From: Oceanobacillus polygoni
GTDB lineage: Bacteria > Bacillota > Bacilli > Bacillales > Amphibacillaceae
Length of the DNA stretch: 64,000 nucleotides
Reading direction: 5' to 3'
Assembly: GCF_008304605.1 (NCBI RefSeq)
Contig: NZ_PIJY01000026.1
Location: 372,001 to 436,000 of the forward strand
How positions within the stretch are numbered: the stretch's first letter is position 1; every line of letters starts with the position of its first letter. Made by a program: the position numbers and the translations under genes. The notes under the pieces are model-generated. The model was not told where the DNA came from. It did no database searches and was given only the letters and a program-made list of their open reading frames with translations. Of this stretch, positions 8,952-20,985 are shown piece after piece.

Positions 8952-9746
8952 TTATTTTTCCTGAAAATTCTGTTTGTTTCATAACCTTTCGATTCAACTC
9001 CATCTCTAATAACGTGCATATAAGAAAATACGAAATAAATTATACACTGTCGTATTTCTTTATCTTACGATTGTTCATGAATTATCAATTGTGTTAAATG
9101 AGGTTTATGAATAATTGAAGTACAAACAATTGCAATTGGATTTTTTAAAGCTAACACAGAAATTTTTACGACTAGCCAAAATGAGTTAAAACAGCACGTA
9201 TGGTAGTTGGGGCACCAAGGCACGGAATTATAATAAAAAATGGTGACGAAATTGGAAGAGGCTGGGACAACACTGTTTTAACATAGGGAAAATCCGAACG
9301 ATCAGCTCCGAAAATATAATGCGCGCATCCAGAGACGGCTGGTGAGCCTCCCACAGGATTCTACGTATACTTCCTCCGCTAAGTTTGTACATTGTTCGTC
9401 TCTCATGTTAAACACTTTAGTTATGTCCCATCCTCTTTTCAGATAGTTCCTTATGAACGATAACAAGATAAAGGGATTGTTTGCTCTTTTATTGATTTCC
9501 CAGTTATCAAAATAACAGTTTTTAAACGACGTACTTTGTTGCCTATCGTAAACATACTAGTAGACTTTATCGAGTGCTGTTATTCAAAATTTAGTATCAT
9601 TAGAATATAGAATGGTAGCTTATAATTTCCCAATTTACTTTATTATATAAAAAGTACTCTTAAACTCATTCAACAAAAGATGGCTAAATCCTCTTTTTTT
9701 AGAAAAAAAACAATCAAACTATATTTTACCAAAGTTTATTAACACA
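8952..9746. other. Gene-free spo0F-pyrG interval
   Basis: In Bacillus this interval usually holds ywjG. Here no frame with a plausible start and ribosome binding site is found; a 60-codon minus-strand frame at 9172-9354 lies inside a repeat element and is not credited. The interval holds the spo0F promoter region at its left end, the repeat at 9256-9437, and AT-rich sequence. Confidence 0.6.
9256..9437. repeat. Palindrome-bounded intergenic repeat
   Basis: Bounded by inverted GAGGCTGGGACA (about 9258-9269) and TGTCCCATCCTC (9424-9435). The interior is richer in GC than the flanks and contains TGAGCCTC and TTCCTCCGCTAAG, which recur as TGAGCCTC and TTCCTTCGCTAG in the element at 62257-62355. 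It looks like a degenerate copy of a dispersed non-coding family. Confidence 0.6.
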
Positions 9747-9781
9747 AGAAAAAAAGACCCCAAAAGTTAACCTTTGGGGTG
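9747..9781 (-). terminator. Terminator of pyrG
   Basis: ACCCCAAAGG pairs with CTTTTGGGGT around a TTAA-centred loop and runs into at least six T on the minus strand, 27 bases after the pyrG stop codon. Confidence 0.85.
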
Positions 9782-9807
9782 AAACAATCTCAAGTTGCAA
9801 TTTTAAT

Positions 9808-11424
<1,617 letters not shown>

Positions 11425-11475
11425 TCATCCTTCTTTCCTTTTCATCTTCTTTAATTTAGTATTCCTAAAACTGTT

Positions 11476-11622
11476 GTTAAAAAACTTGGCATTCGTTAAA
11501 GAGATTCTTATGAAAACATTCTTTGTATTCTTGGAAACCCTTATACGTTGAAATGCATGCCTTTGCTCGAATGCCTTGTTGTACGAAAACAGATAAAGAA
11601 ATTGGTATGCTTTATTATCTGC
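11476..11622. repeat. Dispersed intergenic repeat, copy B (in the pyrG leader)
   Basis: Shares AAAAAACTTGGCATTCGTTA, GATTCTTA-GAAAACATTCTTT, TGCATGCCTTTG and CGAATGCCTTGTTG blocks with copy A (1661-1795) and, in shortened form, copy C (51558-51646). It ends in an imperfect hairpin of CAGATAA-type arms (11590-11622). Given the promoter at 11699-11727 this copy is transcribed within the pyrG leader. Confidence 0.7.
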
Positions 11623-11691
11623 AAAAAATAAGAAAGGCGTTTCCCCAATTGTAGCTAGGGAAACGCCTTGATTATTAGATTCAAAGAGCCC
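11621..11691 (-). promoter_or_regulatory. pyrG CTP-sensing leader attenuator
   Basis: The minus-strand transcript predicted to start at 11691 begins GGGCTC. A terminator follows: stem AAGGCGTTTCCC with GGGGAAACGCCTT (11634-11669) and a T-rich tail. In B. subtilis low CTP causes repeated G addition at the GGGC start of pyrG RNA, and the poly-G pairs with the pyrimidine-rich 5' arm of the terminator to prevent termination. All three elements are visible here: GGGCTC start, CU-containing 5' arm (TTTCCC) and terminator. The same hairpin would also end rpoE transcripts. Confidence 0.88.
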
Positions 11692-11698
11692 AATTAAG

Positions 11699-11727
11699 AT
11701 TGTACTCATAGTCCTAACAAAAGTCAA
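11699..11727 (-). promoter_or_regulatory. Sigma-A promoter of pyrG
   Basis: On the minus strand TTGACT (11722-11727), a 17-base spacer, TACAAT (11699-11704), then seven bases to GGGCTC. It starts 14 bases past the rpoE stop codon. Confidence 0.88.
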
Positions 11728-11740
11728 GGAACCTTTTTAA

Positions 11741-12220
11741 CTATTTTTCTTTGTCTAATTCATCTTCATCTACAACGAGTTCTTCATCGTCAATTTCCTC
11801 ATCAAAATCTTCGTCAAAGTCCTCTTCTTCATCGAAGTCATCAACAATTTCATCAATATCTGCATCTGTGATATCAAGTTCTTCGTCTACTTCATCAACT
11901 TCTGCAGCCTTCTTTTTCTTCACTCGTTTCTTTTTCGGTACTTCTGTCAAATCTTCTTGTGCCTGTTCTACTGGGTACCATCTTTTTAACCCCCACATGC
12001 TTGAACCAAGCGTTAAGAAACGACCATCAACGTTCATATCTGTATAAAATTGAGATATTTTATTCTCCTTCTCGCTATCAGAGAAACCTTTAATTTCAGC
12101 AATTTTATCAAAAATATCTCTGAAATTGATGGCTTTTTTTTCATCAAATAGAATTTTACTTGCTATTTCAATCATTGACATTTCTTGTAATTCTTCGTGG
12201 CTATACTTGTTTAAGCTCAC
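11741..12220 (-). CDS. rpoE: RNA polymerase delta subunit
   Basis: Gram-positive RNA polymerase accessory subunit that sharpens promoter selectivity and polymerase recycling. The 159-residue protein has a folded N-terminal HARE-HTH domain (about 1-90, with Q-F-Y-T-D-M-N-x-D-G-R-F-L and W-G-L-K-R-W) followed by a short basic K-K-K-R-V-K-K-K-K segment and an acidic Asp/Glu-rich tail to the end. The start is GTG, nine bases after GGGAG. The C-terminal 14 bases downstream already hold the pyrG promoter, so the two genes are tightly packed. Confidence 0.95.
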   Translation of the reverse strand: MSLNKYSHEELQEMSMIEIASKILFDEKKAINFRDIFDKIAEIKGFSDSEKENKISQFYTDMNVDGRFLTLGSSMWGLKRWYPVEQAQEDLTEVPKKKRVKKKKAAEVDEVDEELDITDADIDEIVDDFDEEEDFDEDFDEEIDDEELVVDEDELDKEK

Positions 12221-12368
12221 GGCAATGCACTCCCTTTGCTAAAAATATTGAAGGCTATGAGCCTAATTTATGGTCAGGATCGTATTGTTCTAATATACCA
12301 TTTTTCTTTCACATTAAACATACATTACATTATAAACAAATTTATATAGAATATGCTAGAGCGAAGAC

Positions 12369-12408
12369 ATAAAAAGTTGAGAAAATATATATTTCCTCAA
12401 CTTTTTAT
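12369..12408. terminator. Hairpin terminator between icmF and rpoE
   Basis: Stem ATAAAAAGTTGAG with CTCAACTTTTTAT (slightly interrupted) with T-rich arms on both strands. It could end the icmF transcript about 160 bases after its stop codon. Confidence 0.6.
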
Positions 12409-12504
12409 GTTTTTTCATGTTGTTTCTATACGATTTGGTGTTAAAACAGAATATATTTAGTATGTGAACTAACTTCTCAGCTGTTTTCTTCTAGTTTGTA
12501 CAAT

Positions 12505-12540
12505 GATCACCGTCCGGGATCGCTCCGGGCGGATGCTTAT
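12505..12540. repeat. GC-rich GATC-containing hairpin after icmF
   Basis: CCGTCCGG and CCGGGCGG arms flank GATCGCT in otherwise AT-rich DNA directly after icmF. No T-run follows, so it is not a clear terminator. It resembles the GATCG-type short repeats at 16509-16557 and 43805-43921. Confidence 0.4.
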
Positions 12541-12568
12541 CATTCATAATCATTCACAAGTTTTATTT

Positions 12569-15500
12569 TTACATATTCCTGCGATATTGCCCGCCAACCT
12601 CATAGAGAGCTGTTGTTATTTGTCCTAGACTTGCTACTTTTACCGTTTCTAGAAGCTCTGTAAATATGTTTCCACCAGAAGCTGCTACTTGCTTTAAACG
12701 CGTTAATGCTGCTTCTACCTCTGCTTTATGAGTATCCTGAAATTTTCTTAATTCGGTAATTTGATGCTCTTTCTCCTCCTTGGATGCACGTGCTAACTCC
12801 ATGGAATCGATTTGTTCATCGGATGGTGGATTCGGATTGATATAGGTATTCACTCCAATAATCGGCAGTTCTCCAGAATGCTTCTTCCCTTCGTAATAGA
12901 GCGACTCTTCTTGGATTTTACCACGCTGATATTGGCGCTCCATTGCACCAAGTACACCGCCACGATCATTCATTTTTTCAAATTCCTGCAGTACGGCCTC
13001 CTCTACTAGATCCGTTAACTCATCCACAATAAACGAACCTTGTAAGGAGTTTTCATTTTTTGTAAGACCGAATTCTTTATTGATGATCATTTGAATGGCC
13101 ATCGCTCTTCTTACAGATTCCTCTGTTGGTGTCGTAATTGCCTCATCGTATGCATTCGTGTGCAGTGAATTTGTATTATCCTGAATCGCAAGTAGTGCCT
13201 GTAATGTTGTGCGAATATCATTAAAATCAATTTCTTGCGCGTGCAGGGAACGTCCTGACGTTTGCACATGGTATTTCAGCTTTTGGCTGCGCTCATTGGC
13301 ACCATATTTGTCCCGCATTGTAATCGCCCAAATCCGACGAGCTACACGACCAATTACGGTATATTCCGGGTCAAGTCCATTCGAGAAAAAGAACGAAAGA
13401 TTTTGGGCAAATTTATTAATATCCATACCTCTGCTCAAATAATATTCTACGTACGTAAACCCATTAGCAAGTGTAAAGGCGAGCTGTGTAATCGGGTTCG
13501 CACCAGCTTCTGCAATATGGTAGCCAGAAATCGAGACGGAGTAATAATTGCGTACATTATTTTCAATAAAATATTCCTGAATATCTCCCATCATGCGTAA
13601 TGCAAACTCCGTTGAGAAAATGCATGTATTCTGACCTTGATCTTCTTTTAAAATATCCGCTTGAACCGTCCCGCGAATGACAGAGATCGTATCTGCTTTG
13701 AGCTTCTCGTATTCCTCTTCTGTGGGCTTGCGTTCATTATTATCAATAAACCTTTCGACTTGCTGATCGATTGCCGTATTGAAATACATGGCTAAAATTA
13801 TTGGAGCCGGGCCATTTATGGTCATCGAAACAGATGTAAGCGGGTTCGTTAAATCAAAGCCAGTGTACAACTTTTTCATATCTTCTAACGTACAAATATT
13901 AACGCCACTTTCGCCGACCTTCCCATAAATATCCGGTCTTTCCGCAGGGTCTTCTCCATATAGTGTGACCGAGTCAAAGGCAGTGGAAAGCCTTTTTGCT
14001 TCATCATTTTTTGATAAGTAATGAAAGCGTCGATTCGTTCTTTCCGGAGTTCCCTCTCCAGCAAACTGACGGGTCGGATCCTCGCCTGTTCGTTTGAATG
14101 GAAACACACCAGCAGTAAATGGAAATGAACCGGGGACATTTTCCTTTCGCAGCCAAGTGAGTCGCTCTCCCCAATCCATATGTTTTGGAAAAGCTACTTT
14201 GGGAATTTTAAGACCAGATAGTGATTCGGTTGTTATGTCCATTACAATTTCTTTATCCCGAACTTTAAATGTCATCGTATCGCCTTGATAGCTGTCCTTT
14301 AGTGTCTCCCAATTTTCAAGCTTTTTTTTCAGCTGTGGATCAAGCTGTTCTGTGTATTGATCAATCGTTTGATCAATGGCTTCAATAATAGCTTTTTCAT
14401 CCATAACTTCCTTTGTTCCTTCAAGTTGATACAGCTTTCTAGCAATGTCGCTTTGTTTCTTCGTGTGTTGGTGATAATTGCGTATATAGGTTGCGATTTC
14501 AAGCAAGTAATATCTACGTTCATTGGAAATAATGCTATTTTGCTTTTCAGAAATAACATGTCGGTCAAAATCAATTTTTTCATCCCAATGGTATTTATCG
14601 TTTAATCTATCAATTAGCGCAGCAAATAAAGCGTTCGTTCCTGCATCATGAAACTGGCTCGCAATCGTTCCAAAGACTGGAAATGCTTTTTTATCCTGAT
14701 GAAAGAGCATCCGGCTCCGTTCATATTGCTTTCTTACTTGATTCAGTGCATCTTCTGAGCCTTTTTGTTCAAATTTATTAATCACAATAAAATCGGCATA
14801 ATCGATCATGTCTATTTTTTCAAGCTGTGTTGGTGCACCGAATTCAGCTGTCATCACATACATGGATAGATCGGTAATATCGGTAATTGCTGCATCGCCC
14901 TGACCAATACCACTCGTTTCCACCATGATAAAATCAAAGCCAGATGCACGGACGACATCAATGACATCCTGAATTGCTTTTGACAGCTCCGTCCTTGAAT
15001 CCCGTGTTGCTAGCGAGCGCATGTAGACACGGTCATTAAAAATTGCGTTCATGCGAATTCGGTCACCGAGTAATGCCCCACCCGTTTTTTTCTTTGTCGG
15101 ATCGATGGAAATAATCGCTACCTTTTTATCCGGTACTTCATTCATAAAACGACGGATCAATTCATCTGTTAGTGAGCTTTTTCCTGCTCCGCCTGTTCCA
15201 GTAATTCCGAGCACAGGGATATTTTTATTCCCCTTTTCCTTTAGCCCATCCAGCACTTTTTGTTTTTCATCAGAATCCGTAAAACCGCTTTCCACATACG
15301 TAATAAATTTACCAATTGCATTTCGGTTGCCTTGTATGAGTTTTTTAAAATCGTTTTCGATATCGATCGGCGATAAGGTATCACATTGCTCCAGCATGCG
15401 ATTAATCATTCCTTGGAGGCCATATTTACGTCCATCCTCTGGCGAAAAGATCCAATCGACACCGTAATCATGAAGCTCTTTAATTTCACGCGGGATAATC

Positions 15501-15814
15501 GTTCCACCTCCACCACCAAACACTTTTATATGTTCTGCGTCTAGCTCTTTTAGAAGGTCAATTACATATTTAAAATATTCTACATGGCCGCCTTGATACG
15601 ATGACAATGCAATTCCTTGAACATCTTCTTGAATTGCTGCATGTACAACCTCTTCTACCGACCGGTTATGTCCAAGATGAATAACTTCAGCACCACTCGC
15701 CTGAAGTATCCGACGCATAATATTGATGGATGCATCATGTCCATCAAATAAACTCGAGGCTGTTACGAATCGAATCGGATGCTTCGGTACGTATACATCA
15801 ACCTGTTCCATCAT
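12569..15814 (-). CDS. icmF: Fused isobutyryl-CoA mutase (IcmF)
   Basis: Adenosylcobalamin enzyme that interconverts isobutyryl-CoA and butyryl-CoA. Three parts are visible in the 1081 residues: an N-terminal B12-binding domain (about 1-145) with D24-G-H26-D-A-S and its axial His; a MeaB/ArgK-type GTPase chaperone (about 150-500) with Walker A at 203-214; and the mutase barrel (about 520-1081) with [11 protein letters not shown], the form found in isobutyryl- rather than methylmalonyl-CoA mutases. The G-protein in the middle is diagnostic of IcmF. Either of two adjacent Met codons may start; AAGGAGG is four or seven bases away. It lies 28 bases after the TetR gene of the beta-oxidation cluster, so even-chain and valine-derived acyl-CoA metabolism are probably linked. 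Confidence 0.95.
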   Translation of the reverse strand: MMEQVDVYVPKHPIRFVTASSLFDGHDASINIMRRILQASGAEVIHLGHNRSVEEVVHAAIQEDVQGIALSSYQGGHVEYFKYVIDLLKELDAEHIKVFGGGGGTIIPREIKELHDYGVDWIFSPEDGRKYGLQGMINRMLEQCDTLSPIDIENDFKKLIQGNRNAIGKFITYVESGFTDSDEKQKVLDGLKEKGNKNIPVLGITGTGGAGKSSLTDELIRRFMNEVPDKKVAIISIDPTKKKTGGALLGDRIRMNAIFNDRVYMRSLATRDSRTELSKAIQDVIDVVRASGFDFIMVETSGIGQGDAAITDITDLSMYVMTAEFGAPTQLEKIDMIDYADFIVINKFEQKGSEDALNQVRKQYERSRMLFHQDKKAFPVFGTIASQFHDAGTNALFAALIDRLNDKYHWDEKIDFDRHVISEKQNSIISNERRYYLLEIATYIRNYHQHTKKQSDIARKLYQLEGTKEVMDEKAIIEAIDQTIDQYTEQLDPQLKKKLENWETLKDSYQGDTMTFKVRDKEIVMDITTESLSGLKIPKVAFPKHMDWGERLTWLRKENVPGSFPFTAGVFPFKRTGEDPTRQFAGEGTPERTNRRFHYLSKNDEAKRLSTAFDSVTLYGEDPAERPDIYGKVGESGVNICTLEDMKKLYTGFDLTNPLTSVSMTINGPAPIILAMYFNTAIDQQVERFIDNNERKPTEEEYEKLKADTISVIRGTVQADILKEDQGQNTCIFSTEFALRMMGDIQEYFIENNVRNYYSVSISGYHIAEAGANPITQLAFTLANGFTYVEYYLSRGMDINKFAQNLSFFFSNGLDPEYTVIGRVARRIWAITMRDKYGANERSQKLKYHVQTSGRSLHAQEIDFNDIRTTLQALLAIQDNTNSLHTNAYDEAITTPTEESVRRAMAIQMIINKEFGLTKNENSLQGSFIVDELTDLVEEAVLQEFEKMNDRGGVLGAMERQYQRGKIQEESLYYEGKKHSGELPIIGVNTYINPNPPSDEQIDSMELARASKEEKEHQITELRKFQDTHKAEVEAALTRLKQVAASGGNIFTELLETVKVASLGQITTALYEVGGQYRRNM

Positions 15815-15842
15815 TTATCCTCCTTGTGATGTAGAAAATCTG

Positions 15843-16451
15843 CTACTTGATTGCATGTTCAATCATTTTTAATTGCTCATCCATGTAGGCTTCTAATGTA
15901 AACTGCTTTTGCATAATCCACCTTCTGAATCCCCACATATGTCCTTGAACCACGATGTTATTAGCAAGTAGACTAACCTTTTGCGCAGATAGCTTCCCTT
16001 CAAGGCAAGTGTTAATTACATTTTCAATAATTCCTACCATATCACGTTCACTATTTAGCACATGTTTTCTCGATTCCTTTTTTAACGATTTCACTTCTTG
16101 GTAAAGAATTACAATTTCATCTTGCATTTCATCCATCAGATAAAAATAAGATCGAATTGCCTTCATCATGTTTGGAACTGAAGGTGATTCCAAGTCAATT
16201 TCCTGAGCAATCCGCTCACGAACCTGTTCATGAATCGAATCACAGACAAGAAATAGCACATCTTCTTTTGTGCGGATATATTCGTACAATGTTCCAATGC
16301 TAAAACCAGACTCACTTGCGATTTCTCTTGTCGTCGTTTTATGGAAACCCTTTTCTTTAAAAAGTTTAATAGCTCCTTTAATAATCTGTTCTCTTCGTAC
16401 TTTTATGAGCTGCTGGTCTTTTACGGAAGAAAGTATCTTCTCTTCTTTCAT
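15843..16451 (-). CDS. fadR: TetR-family repressor, FadR-like
   Basis: The 202-residue protein has an N-terminal TetR helix-turn-helix (about 15-62; A-I-K-L-F-K-E-K-G-F-H, T-T-x-E-I-A, G-F-S-I-G-T-L-Y-E-Y) and a helical ligand domain. GGAGG eight bases before the ATG at 16451 fixes the start over an upstream in-frame TTG. It is embedded in a cluster of acyl-CoA genes, and palindromes of the TGAATG-CATTCA type precede fadF and the thiolase; B. subtilis FadR (YsiA) binds similar sites and is released by long-chain acyl-CoA. Assignment as the cognate repressor is inference from context. It is preceded by GATCG-type repeats. Confidence 0.7.
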   Translation of the reverse strand: MKEEKILSSVKDQQLIKVRREQIIKGAIKLFKEKGFHKTTTREIASESGFSIGTLYEYIRTKEDVLFLVCDSIHEQVRERIAQEIDLESPSVPNMMKAIRSYFYLMDEMQDEIVILYQEVKSLKKESRKHVLNSERDMVGIIENVINTCLEGKLSAQKVSLLANNIVVQGHMWGFRRWIMQKQFTLEAYMDEQLKMIEHAIK

Positions 16452-16508
16452 GTCGCATCCCTCCAATCTGTTTCATTAATTTGTTACTGTGATTGCTTTT
16501 GGACAGGT

Positions 16509-16557
16509 CGATCGCCCCGGCTGGGACTGTGATCGATTGTTAATGGGGGACGATCGC
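16509..16557. repeat. Short GATCG repeats after the acyl-CoA dehydrogenase
   Basis: GATCG recurs three times at about 22-base spacing, with GGCTGGGACTGT and TTAATGGGGGAC between, and the outer parts form an inverted GCGATCG-CCCC/GGGG-CGATCG pair. No T-run follows. Similar units occur at 43805-43921. Confidence 0.45.
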
Positions 16558-16562
16558 TTATC

Positions 16563-17702
16563 TTATTTCGTTAGCATTCTACCAATGACGAGCCGTTGGA
16601 TTTCGTTTGTGCCTTCATAAATCTGTGTAATTTTTGCATCGCGCATGTAGCGTTCAACAGGGTAGTCCTTTGTATAGCCATAGCCACCAAATATTTGAAC
16701 CGCTTCAACAGTGGTGCGCATAGCTGTATCACCAGCGAATAGTTTGGACATAGCAGATGCTTTTCCGTATGGGAGCCCTTTTGATTCTAGCCATGCTGCT
16801 TGGTATGTTAATAAGCGTGCTGCTTCAATTTCAGTTGCCATGTCTGCAAGCTTAAAGGAAATCCCTTGATTCGTTGCGATTGGCTTGCCAAATTGTTCTC
16901 GTTCTTTTGCATAGGCTGCAGCTGCGTCAAGAGCTCCTTGGGCGATTCCTAGTGCTTGAGCTGCAATTCCATTTCTTCCGCCATCCAGTGTTGTCATCGC
17001 AATGGTAAAGCCTTCTCCTTCTGAACCGAGCATATTCTCTTTTGGAATACGGCAGTTTTCAAAGATTAACTCCGTTGTTGGAGAAGAACGAATGCCGAGT
17101 TTCTTTTCTTTTTTACCGAAAGAAAATCCATCTGTTCCTTTCTCCACGATGAATGCACTAATTCCCTTATGTTTGGCGTCTGCATCTGTTTTTGCAAAAA
17201 CAATGTAAATATCTGCCACGCCACCGTTTGTTATCCAAACTTTACTCCCGTTTAATACGTAGTGATCACCGTCTTCCTTAGCAGTCGTTTTCATCGAAAC
17301 AACGTCACTACCTGCTCCAGGCTCCGATAGCGCATAGGCTCCAAGGGCTTCTCCTGTTGCTAAGCGTCTAAGGAAGTTTTTCTTCTGCTCCTCGTTCCCA
17401 TATTTATAAATCGGCCAGCTCGCTAGGGACAGGTGAGCAGATAACGTTACGCCGGTTGATGCACAAACGCGCGATAATTCTTCGACCGCAATGACATAAC
17501 TGACATAATCAGCTTCAATGCCGCCATATGCTTCCGGCCATGGGATCCCCGTTAATCCAAGCGCTGCCATTTTGTCAAAAATCCCCCGGTCAAAGCGCTC
17601 CTCTTCATCACGCTCTGCGGCTGTTGGTTCTACATCTTTTTCCGCAAAATTACGAACCATTTTACGCAGCATTTCTTGTTCTTCGGTTAATTGAAAATCC
17701 AT
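16563..17702 (-). CDS. Acyl-CoA dehydrogenase (first of two)
   Basis: FAD enzyme that introduces the alpha-beta double bond into acyl-CoA and passes electrons to ETF. The 379-residue protein has the full fold: N-terminal helical domain, the [11 protein letters not shown]/substrate motif at about 127-134, W-I-T-N-G-G, and the catalytic glutamate in Y-E-G-T-N-E-I-Q near the C-terminus. The Glu in Y-E-G-T is the position typical of short- and medium-chain enzymes. Short/branched-chain substrate (butyryl- or isobutyryl-CoA) is inferred from the neighbouring icmF. It follows the second dehydrogenase gene by 12 bases. Confidence 0.9.
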   Translation of the reverse strand: MDFQLTEEQEMLRKMVRNFAEKDVEPTAAERDEEERFDRGIFDKMAALGLTGIPWPEAYGGIEADYVSYVIAVEELSRVCASTGVTLSAHLSLASWPIYKYGNEEQKKNFLRRLATGEALGAYALSEPGAGSDVVSMKTTAKEDGDHYVLNGSKVWITNGGVADIYIVFAKTDADAKHKGISAFIVEKGTDGFSFGKKEKKLGIRSSPTTELIFENCRIPKENMLGSEGEGFTIAMTTLDGGRNGIAAQALGIAQGALDAAAAYAKEREQFGKPIATNQGISFKLADMATEIEAARLLTYQAAWLESKGLPYGKASAMSKLFAGDTAMRTTVEAVQIFGGYGYTKDYPVERYMRDAKITQIYEGTNEIQRLVIGRMLTK

Positions 17703-17714
17703 CTCTATCTCCCC

Positions 17715-18851
17715 TTAATCCTTTAATAAATGCTTGGCAATAACAATGTGCTGAATTTCATTCGTACCTTCATAGATTTCCGTTACCTTCGCATCTCGAA
17801 ATAGGCGTTCAACTGGGTAGTCCTCTGTATATCCGTATCCGCCTAATATTTGTATCGCTTCAATTGCATTGTTCATCGCTGTCTTGGTTGCTGTTAGTTT
17901 AGCCATTGACGTTTCTTTTCCACATGGGATGCCTTGCTCGATCAGGGATGCTGCGTGATAGGTTAATAGTTTTGCAGACTCGGTCGCTGTCGCCATATCT
18001 GCTAGCTTGAAGGAGATCCCTTGATTTGCTGCAATGGATTTCCCGAATTGCTTTCGCTCTTTCGCATAGGCAACTGCATATTCAAGAGCCGCCTCCGCTA
18101 TCCCAAGTCCTTGAGCGGCAATGCCGATTCTTCCAATATTCAAGTTAGCCATCGCAACTTTGAAACCGCTTCCTTTTTCACCTAACAAATTTTCTTTTGG
18201 AACGACACATTGATCAAATGTCAGTTGAACCGTGTTCGACCCGTGAAGTCCCATTTTCTTTTCCTTTTTACCGATAATCAGTCCAGGAGAATCCTTTTCT
18301 ACTATAAATGCACTAATATCTTTCGAATTATCGCCAGTCCGAGCAAATGTAATATACGTATCTGCCACACCGCCATTTGTGATGAAAACCTTTGATCCAT
18401 TTAAAATATAGTTATCGTCAGCTTCTTTGGCGCTCGTTTTTAGACTCCCGGCGTCGGAACCGGATCCGGGCTCTGTTAGTGCAAAGGCACCAAGGTACTC
18501 TCCGCTAGCAAGTTTTGGTAAGAAACGTTGCTTTTGCTCTTCATTACCAAAATATAAAATCGGATTTGTCCCTACAGATGTATGCACGGATAAAATCACC
18601 CCGACGGTTGCACTTACTTTTGATAGCTCATGAATCGTATTAATGTAGGATGTAAAGTCCATTCCACTACCACCATATTTTTCAGGAATAGGAATGCCCA
18701 TTAGTCCAAGCTCTCCCATTTTCTTTACAACCTCAATTGGAAAGCGATCCTCTTGCTCCATTCGCTCGATTTCAGGAGCGACTTCCTTCTGCGCAAAATC
18801 TCGGACAAGCTTACGTAACATCTCTTGTTCTTCTGTAACATTTAAAATCAT
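17715..18851 (-). CDS. acd: Acyl-CoA dehydrogenase (second of two)
   Basis: A 378-residue paralogue of the adjacent dehydrogenase with T-E-P-G-S-G-S-D near 127-134, V-F-I-T-N-G-G and the catalytic base in Y-E-G-T-N-E-I-Q. The sequence resembles butyryl-CoA dehydrogenases of the mmgC type. It lies 30 bases after hbd and 12 before the next dehydrogenase, within one operon. Two diverged enzymes side by side suggest different chain lengths or branched versus straight acyl chains. Confidence 0.9.
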   Translation of the reverse strand: MILNVTEEQEMLRKLVRDFAQKEVAPEIERMEQEDRFPIEVVKKMGELGLMGIPIPEKYGGSGMDFTSYINTIHELSKVSATVGVILSVHTSVGTNPILYFGNEEQKQRFLPKLASGEYLGAFALTEPGSGSDAGSLKTSAKEADDNYILNGSKVFITNGGVADTYITFARTGDNSKDISAFIVEKDSPGLIIGKKEKKMGLHGSNTVQLTFDQCVVPKENLLGEKGSGFKVAMANLNIGRIGIAAQGLGIAEAALEYAVAYAKERKQFGKSIAANQGISFKLADMATATESAKLLTYHAASLIEQGIPCGKETSMAKLTATKTAMNNAIEAIQILGGYGYTEDYPVERLFRDAKVTEIYEGTNEIQHIVIAKHLLKD

Positions 18852-18881
18852 ACCGCCCGCACCTCTCTTGGTGAAATGTAG

Positions 18882-19733
18882 TTAACGATATTCATAGAAG
18901 CCTTTTCCCGTTTTTTTGCCAAGCCATCCTGCTTTCACATACTGTCTTAGCAATGGACACGGGCGATATTTACTATCTCCAAACCCTTCGTGAAGTACTT
19001 CCATAATGTATAAGCATGTATCTAGACCAATGAAGTCTGCTAACGTAAGCGGCCCCATTGGATGATTCATTCCAAGCTTCATAACTTGGTCAACATCCTT
19101 TGGTGTTGCCACACCTTCGTAAACGGTATAAATCGCTTCATTAATCATTGGCATCAGAATTCGATTTGAGACAAATCCAGGAAAATCCTTTACTTCTACT
19201 GGGATTTTCGATAACTGAAGGCTCATCGCTTGAATTGCTTCATACGTTTCATCACTTGTTTGTAAGCCGCGAATGATTTCTATAAGCTTCATAACTGGTA
19301 CAGGGTTCATAAAATGCATGCCGATAACCTGATCTGGACGCTTTGTCTCTGCTGCGATTTCTGTAATCGGTAAGGAAGATGTATTCGAAGCAAGGATTGT
19401 ATGTTTCGGTGTATACATATCCAACTCACGAAATACCGCTGTTTTTACGTCCATATTTTCCACAACTGCTTCAATAACCAAATCACAGGACGCTGCATCC
19501 TTCAATGTATTGGAAAGAGATAAGCGGCCGAGGGTTGCCGCTTTCTCTTCTTCTGTTAGTCTATCTTTTTCCACATTGCGTGTAAGTAATTTTTCGATGC
19601 CGTTTATTCCTGCTTGTAGTGCATCTTTGTCCCGGTCATTTAGCAGTACTTCAAACCCCGACTGTGCACAGACTTGAGCAATGCCTGCCCCCATTTGTCC
19701 TGCACCAATAACCATTACTTTTTTAATTGCCAT
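18882..19733 (-). CDS. hbd: 3-Hydroxybutyryl-CoA dehydrogenase
   Basis: NAD(P)-dependent oxidation of 3-hydroxyacyl-CoA to 3-ketoacyl-CoA. The 283-residue protein starts with the Rossmann G-A-G-Q-M-G-A-G-I motif and has the catalytic His in G-M-H-F-M-N-P-V-P and the C-terminal dehydrogenase domain with N-H-P-M-G-P-L-x-L-A-D-F-I-G-L-D. Equivalent to MmgB of B. subtilis. It lies 20 bases after the thiolase gene. No separate enoyl-CoA hydratase gene is present in the window. Confidence 0.94.
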   Translation of the reverse strand: MAIKKVMVIGAGQMGAGIAQVCAQSGFEVLLNDRDKDALQAGINGIEKLLTRNVEKDRLTEEEKAATLGRLSLSNTLKDAASCDLVIEAVVENMDVKTAVFRELDMYTPKHTILASNTSSLPITEIAAETKRPDQVIGMHFMNPVPVMKLIEIIRGLQTSDETYEAIQAMSLQLSKIPVEVKDFPGFVSNRILMPMINEAIYTVYEGVATPKDVDQVMKLGMNHPMGPLTLADFIGLDTCLYIMEVLHEGFGDSKYRPCPLLRQYVKAGWLGKKTGKGFYEYR

Positions 19734-19753
19734 CTTTTCGTTTCCCCTTCGTA

Positions 19754-20941
19754 TTAGACTTTAGGAACTTCAATTAGTACAGCATCCCCTTGACCACTGC
19801 CACTGCAAATAGCAGCAATTCCAAGGCCACCACCACGACGCTTTAATTCATGGATTAAGGTTAAAATAATTCGGGCACCACTTGCCCCAATTGGATGACC
19901 TAATGCAACAGCACCACCATTAACATTAATCTTTTCAGCGTCAATTCCAGCGATTTTCCCACTAGCTAGCGACACGGCAGCAAAGGCTTCATTAATCTCA
20001 AATAGATCAATATCATCCTTTGAACACCCTGTTTTTTCAAGCAATTTATTAATGACTAGTCCTGGCGTTTGTGGGAATTTTTTTGCTTCGACAGCAACTT
20101 CTTCATGCCCTAGAATCGTTGCCAATGGTGTTTTTCCTAGCTCTTTTGCCTTGTCATCACCCATCACGACAAAAGCACATGCCCCATCATTTACACCCGG
20201 AGCATTTCCTGCTGTAATTGTTCCGTTTTTATCAAAAGCAGGACGCAAGCCCGCTAGCTTTTCAACCGTTGTATCTTTTCTTGGTGCTTCATCTGTATCT
20301 ACGATGATTGGCTCACCTTTACGTACCGGGACTTCCACTGGAATGATTTCTTCAGCAAATTTCCCTACTTCAATCGCTTCAATTGCGCGTTTATGACTGC
20401 GATAGGACCATTCATCCTGTGCTTCTCTTGTTAATTCTAATTCTTCTGCGGTTGAATTACCGTAACTCCCCATATGAGCACCTGTAAATGTACATGTCAG
20501 TCCATCGTGAACCATCATATCGACCACTTTTTTATCGCCCATCCGACTGCCCCATCGGCTATCTGGCAGAAAATATGGTGCATTGCTCATGCTTTCCATT
20601 CCACCTGCTACAATGACATCCTCATCTCCAAGACGAATCAATTGGTCAGCCAGTGTCACACTGCGTAGCCCTGATGCACATACTTTATTAATTGTTTCTG
20701 ATTTTACTTCCCATGGGATACCAGCCTCACGAGCTGCTTGCCGAGAAGGTATTTGTCCTTGCCCACCTTGCAAAACGGTTCCCATAATCACTTCATCAAC
20801 TTCTGAACCTTCTATTCCAGCACGATGTAATGCTTCTTTAATTGCCTTGCCTCCAAGCTCCGATGCTGTAAAAGGCTTCAAACCTCCACCAAATTTTCCG
20901 AAAGGGGTTCTTGCTCCTGAAACAATCACTGTTTTTCTCAT
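19754..20941 (-). CDS. mmgA: Acetyl-CoA acetyltransferase (thiolase)
   Basis: Cleaves acetoacetyl-CoA (and probably longer 3-ketoacyl-CoA) with CoA, or runs in reverse. The 395-residue protein has the acyl-accepting Cys88 (N-K-V-C-A-S-G), N-E-A-F-A-A-V, the [11 protein letters not shown] motif and the C-terminal Cys in C-S-G-S-G-Q-G. First gene of the thl-hbd-acd-acd-fadR-icmF run; a FadR-like palindrome is 45-58 bases upstream and a hairpin separates it from fadF. Confidence 0.94.
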   Translation of the reverse strand: MRKTVIVSGARTPFGKFGGGLKPFTASELGGKAIKEALHRAGIEGSEVDEVIMGTVLQGGQGQIPSRQAAREAGIPWEVKSETINKVCASGLRSVTLADQLIRLGDEDVIVAGGMESMSNAPYFLPDSRWGSRMGDKKVVDMMVHDGLTCTFTGAHMGSYGNSTAEELELTREAQDEWSYRSHKRAIEAIEVGKFAEEIIPVEVPVRKGEPIIVDTDEAPRKDTTVEKLAGLRPAFDKNGTITAGNAPGVNDGACAFVVMGDDKAKELGKTPLATILGHEEVAVEAKKFPQTPGLVINKLLEKTGCSKDDIDLFEINEAFAAVSLASGKIAGIDAEKINVNGGAVALGHPIGASGARIILTLIHELKRRGGGLGIAAICSGSGQGDAVLIEVPKV

Positions 20942-20985
20942 TCATTTTCATCCTCTCTTTATTATGTATGCAAAAATACTTTGAT

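Noticed and set aside
9172-9354. 60-codon minus-strand frame in the spo0F-pyrG gap
   Set aside because: Lies inside a palindromic repeat element, no ribosome binding site, and an alternative explanation as repeat is stronger.
11425-11727. 100-codon minus-strand frame before pyrG
   Set aside because: It runs through the pyrG promoter, attenuator and a repeat copy and has no protein-like composition or ribosome binding site.
12541-12560. FadR-like site after icmF (GAATGATTATGAATGA on the minus strand)
   Set aside because: It is a direct, not inverted, repeat and lies just past the stop codon with no promoter beside it.
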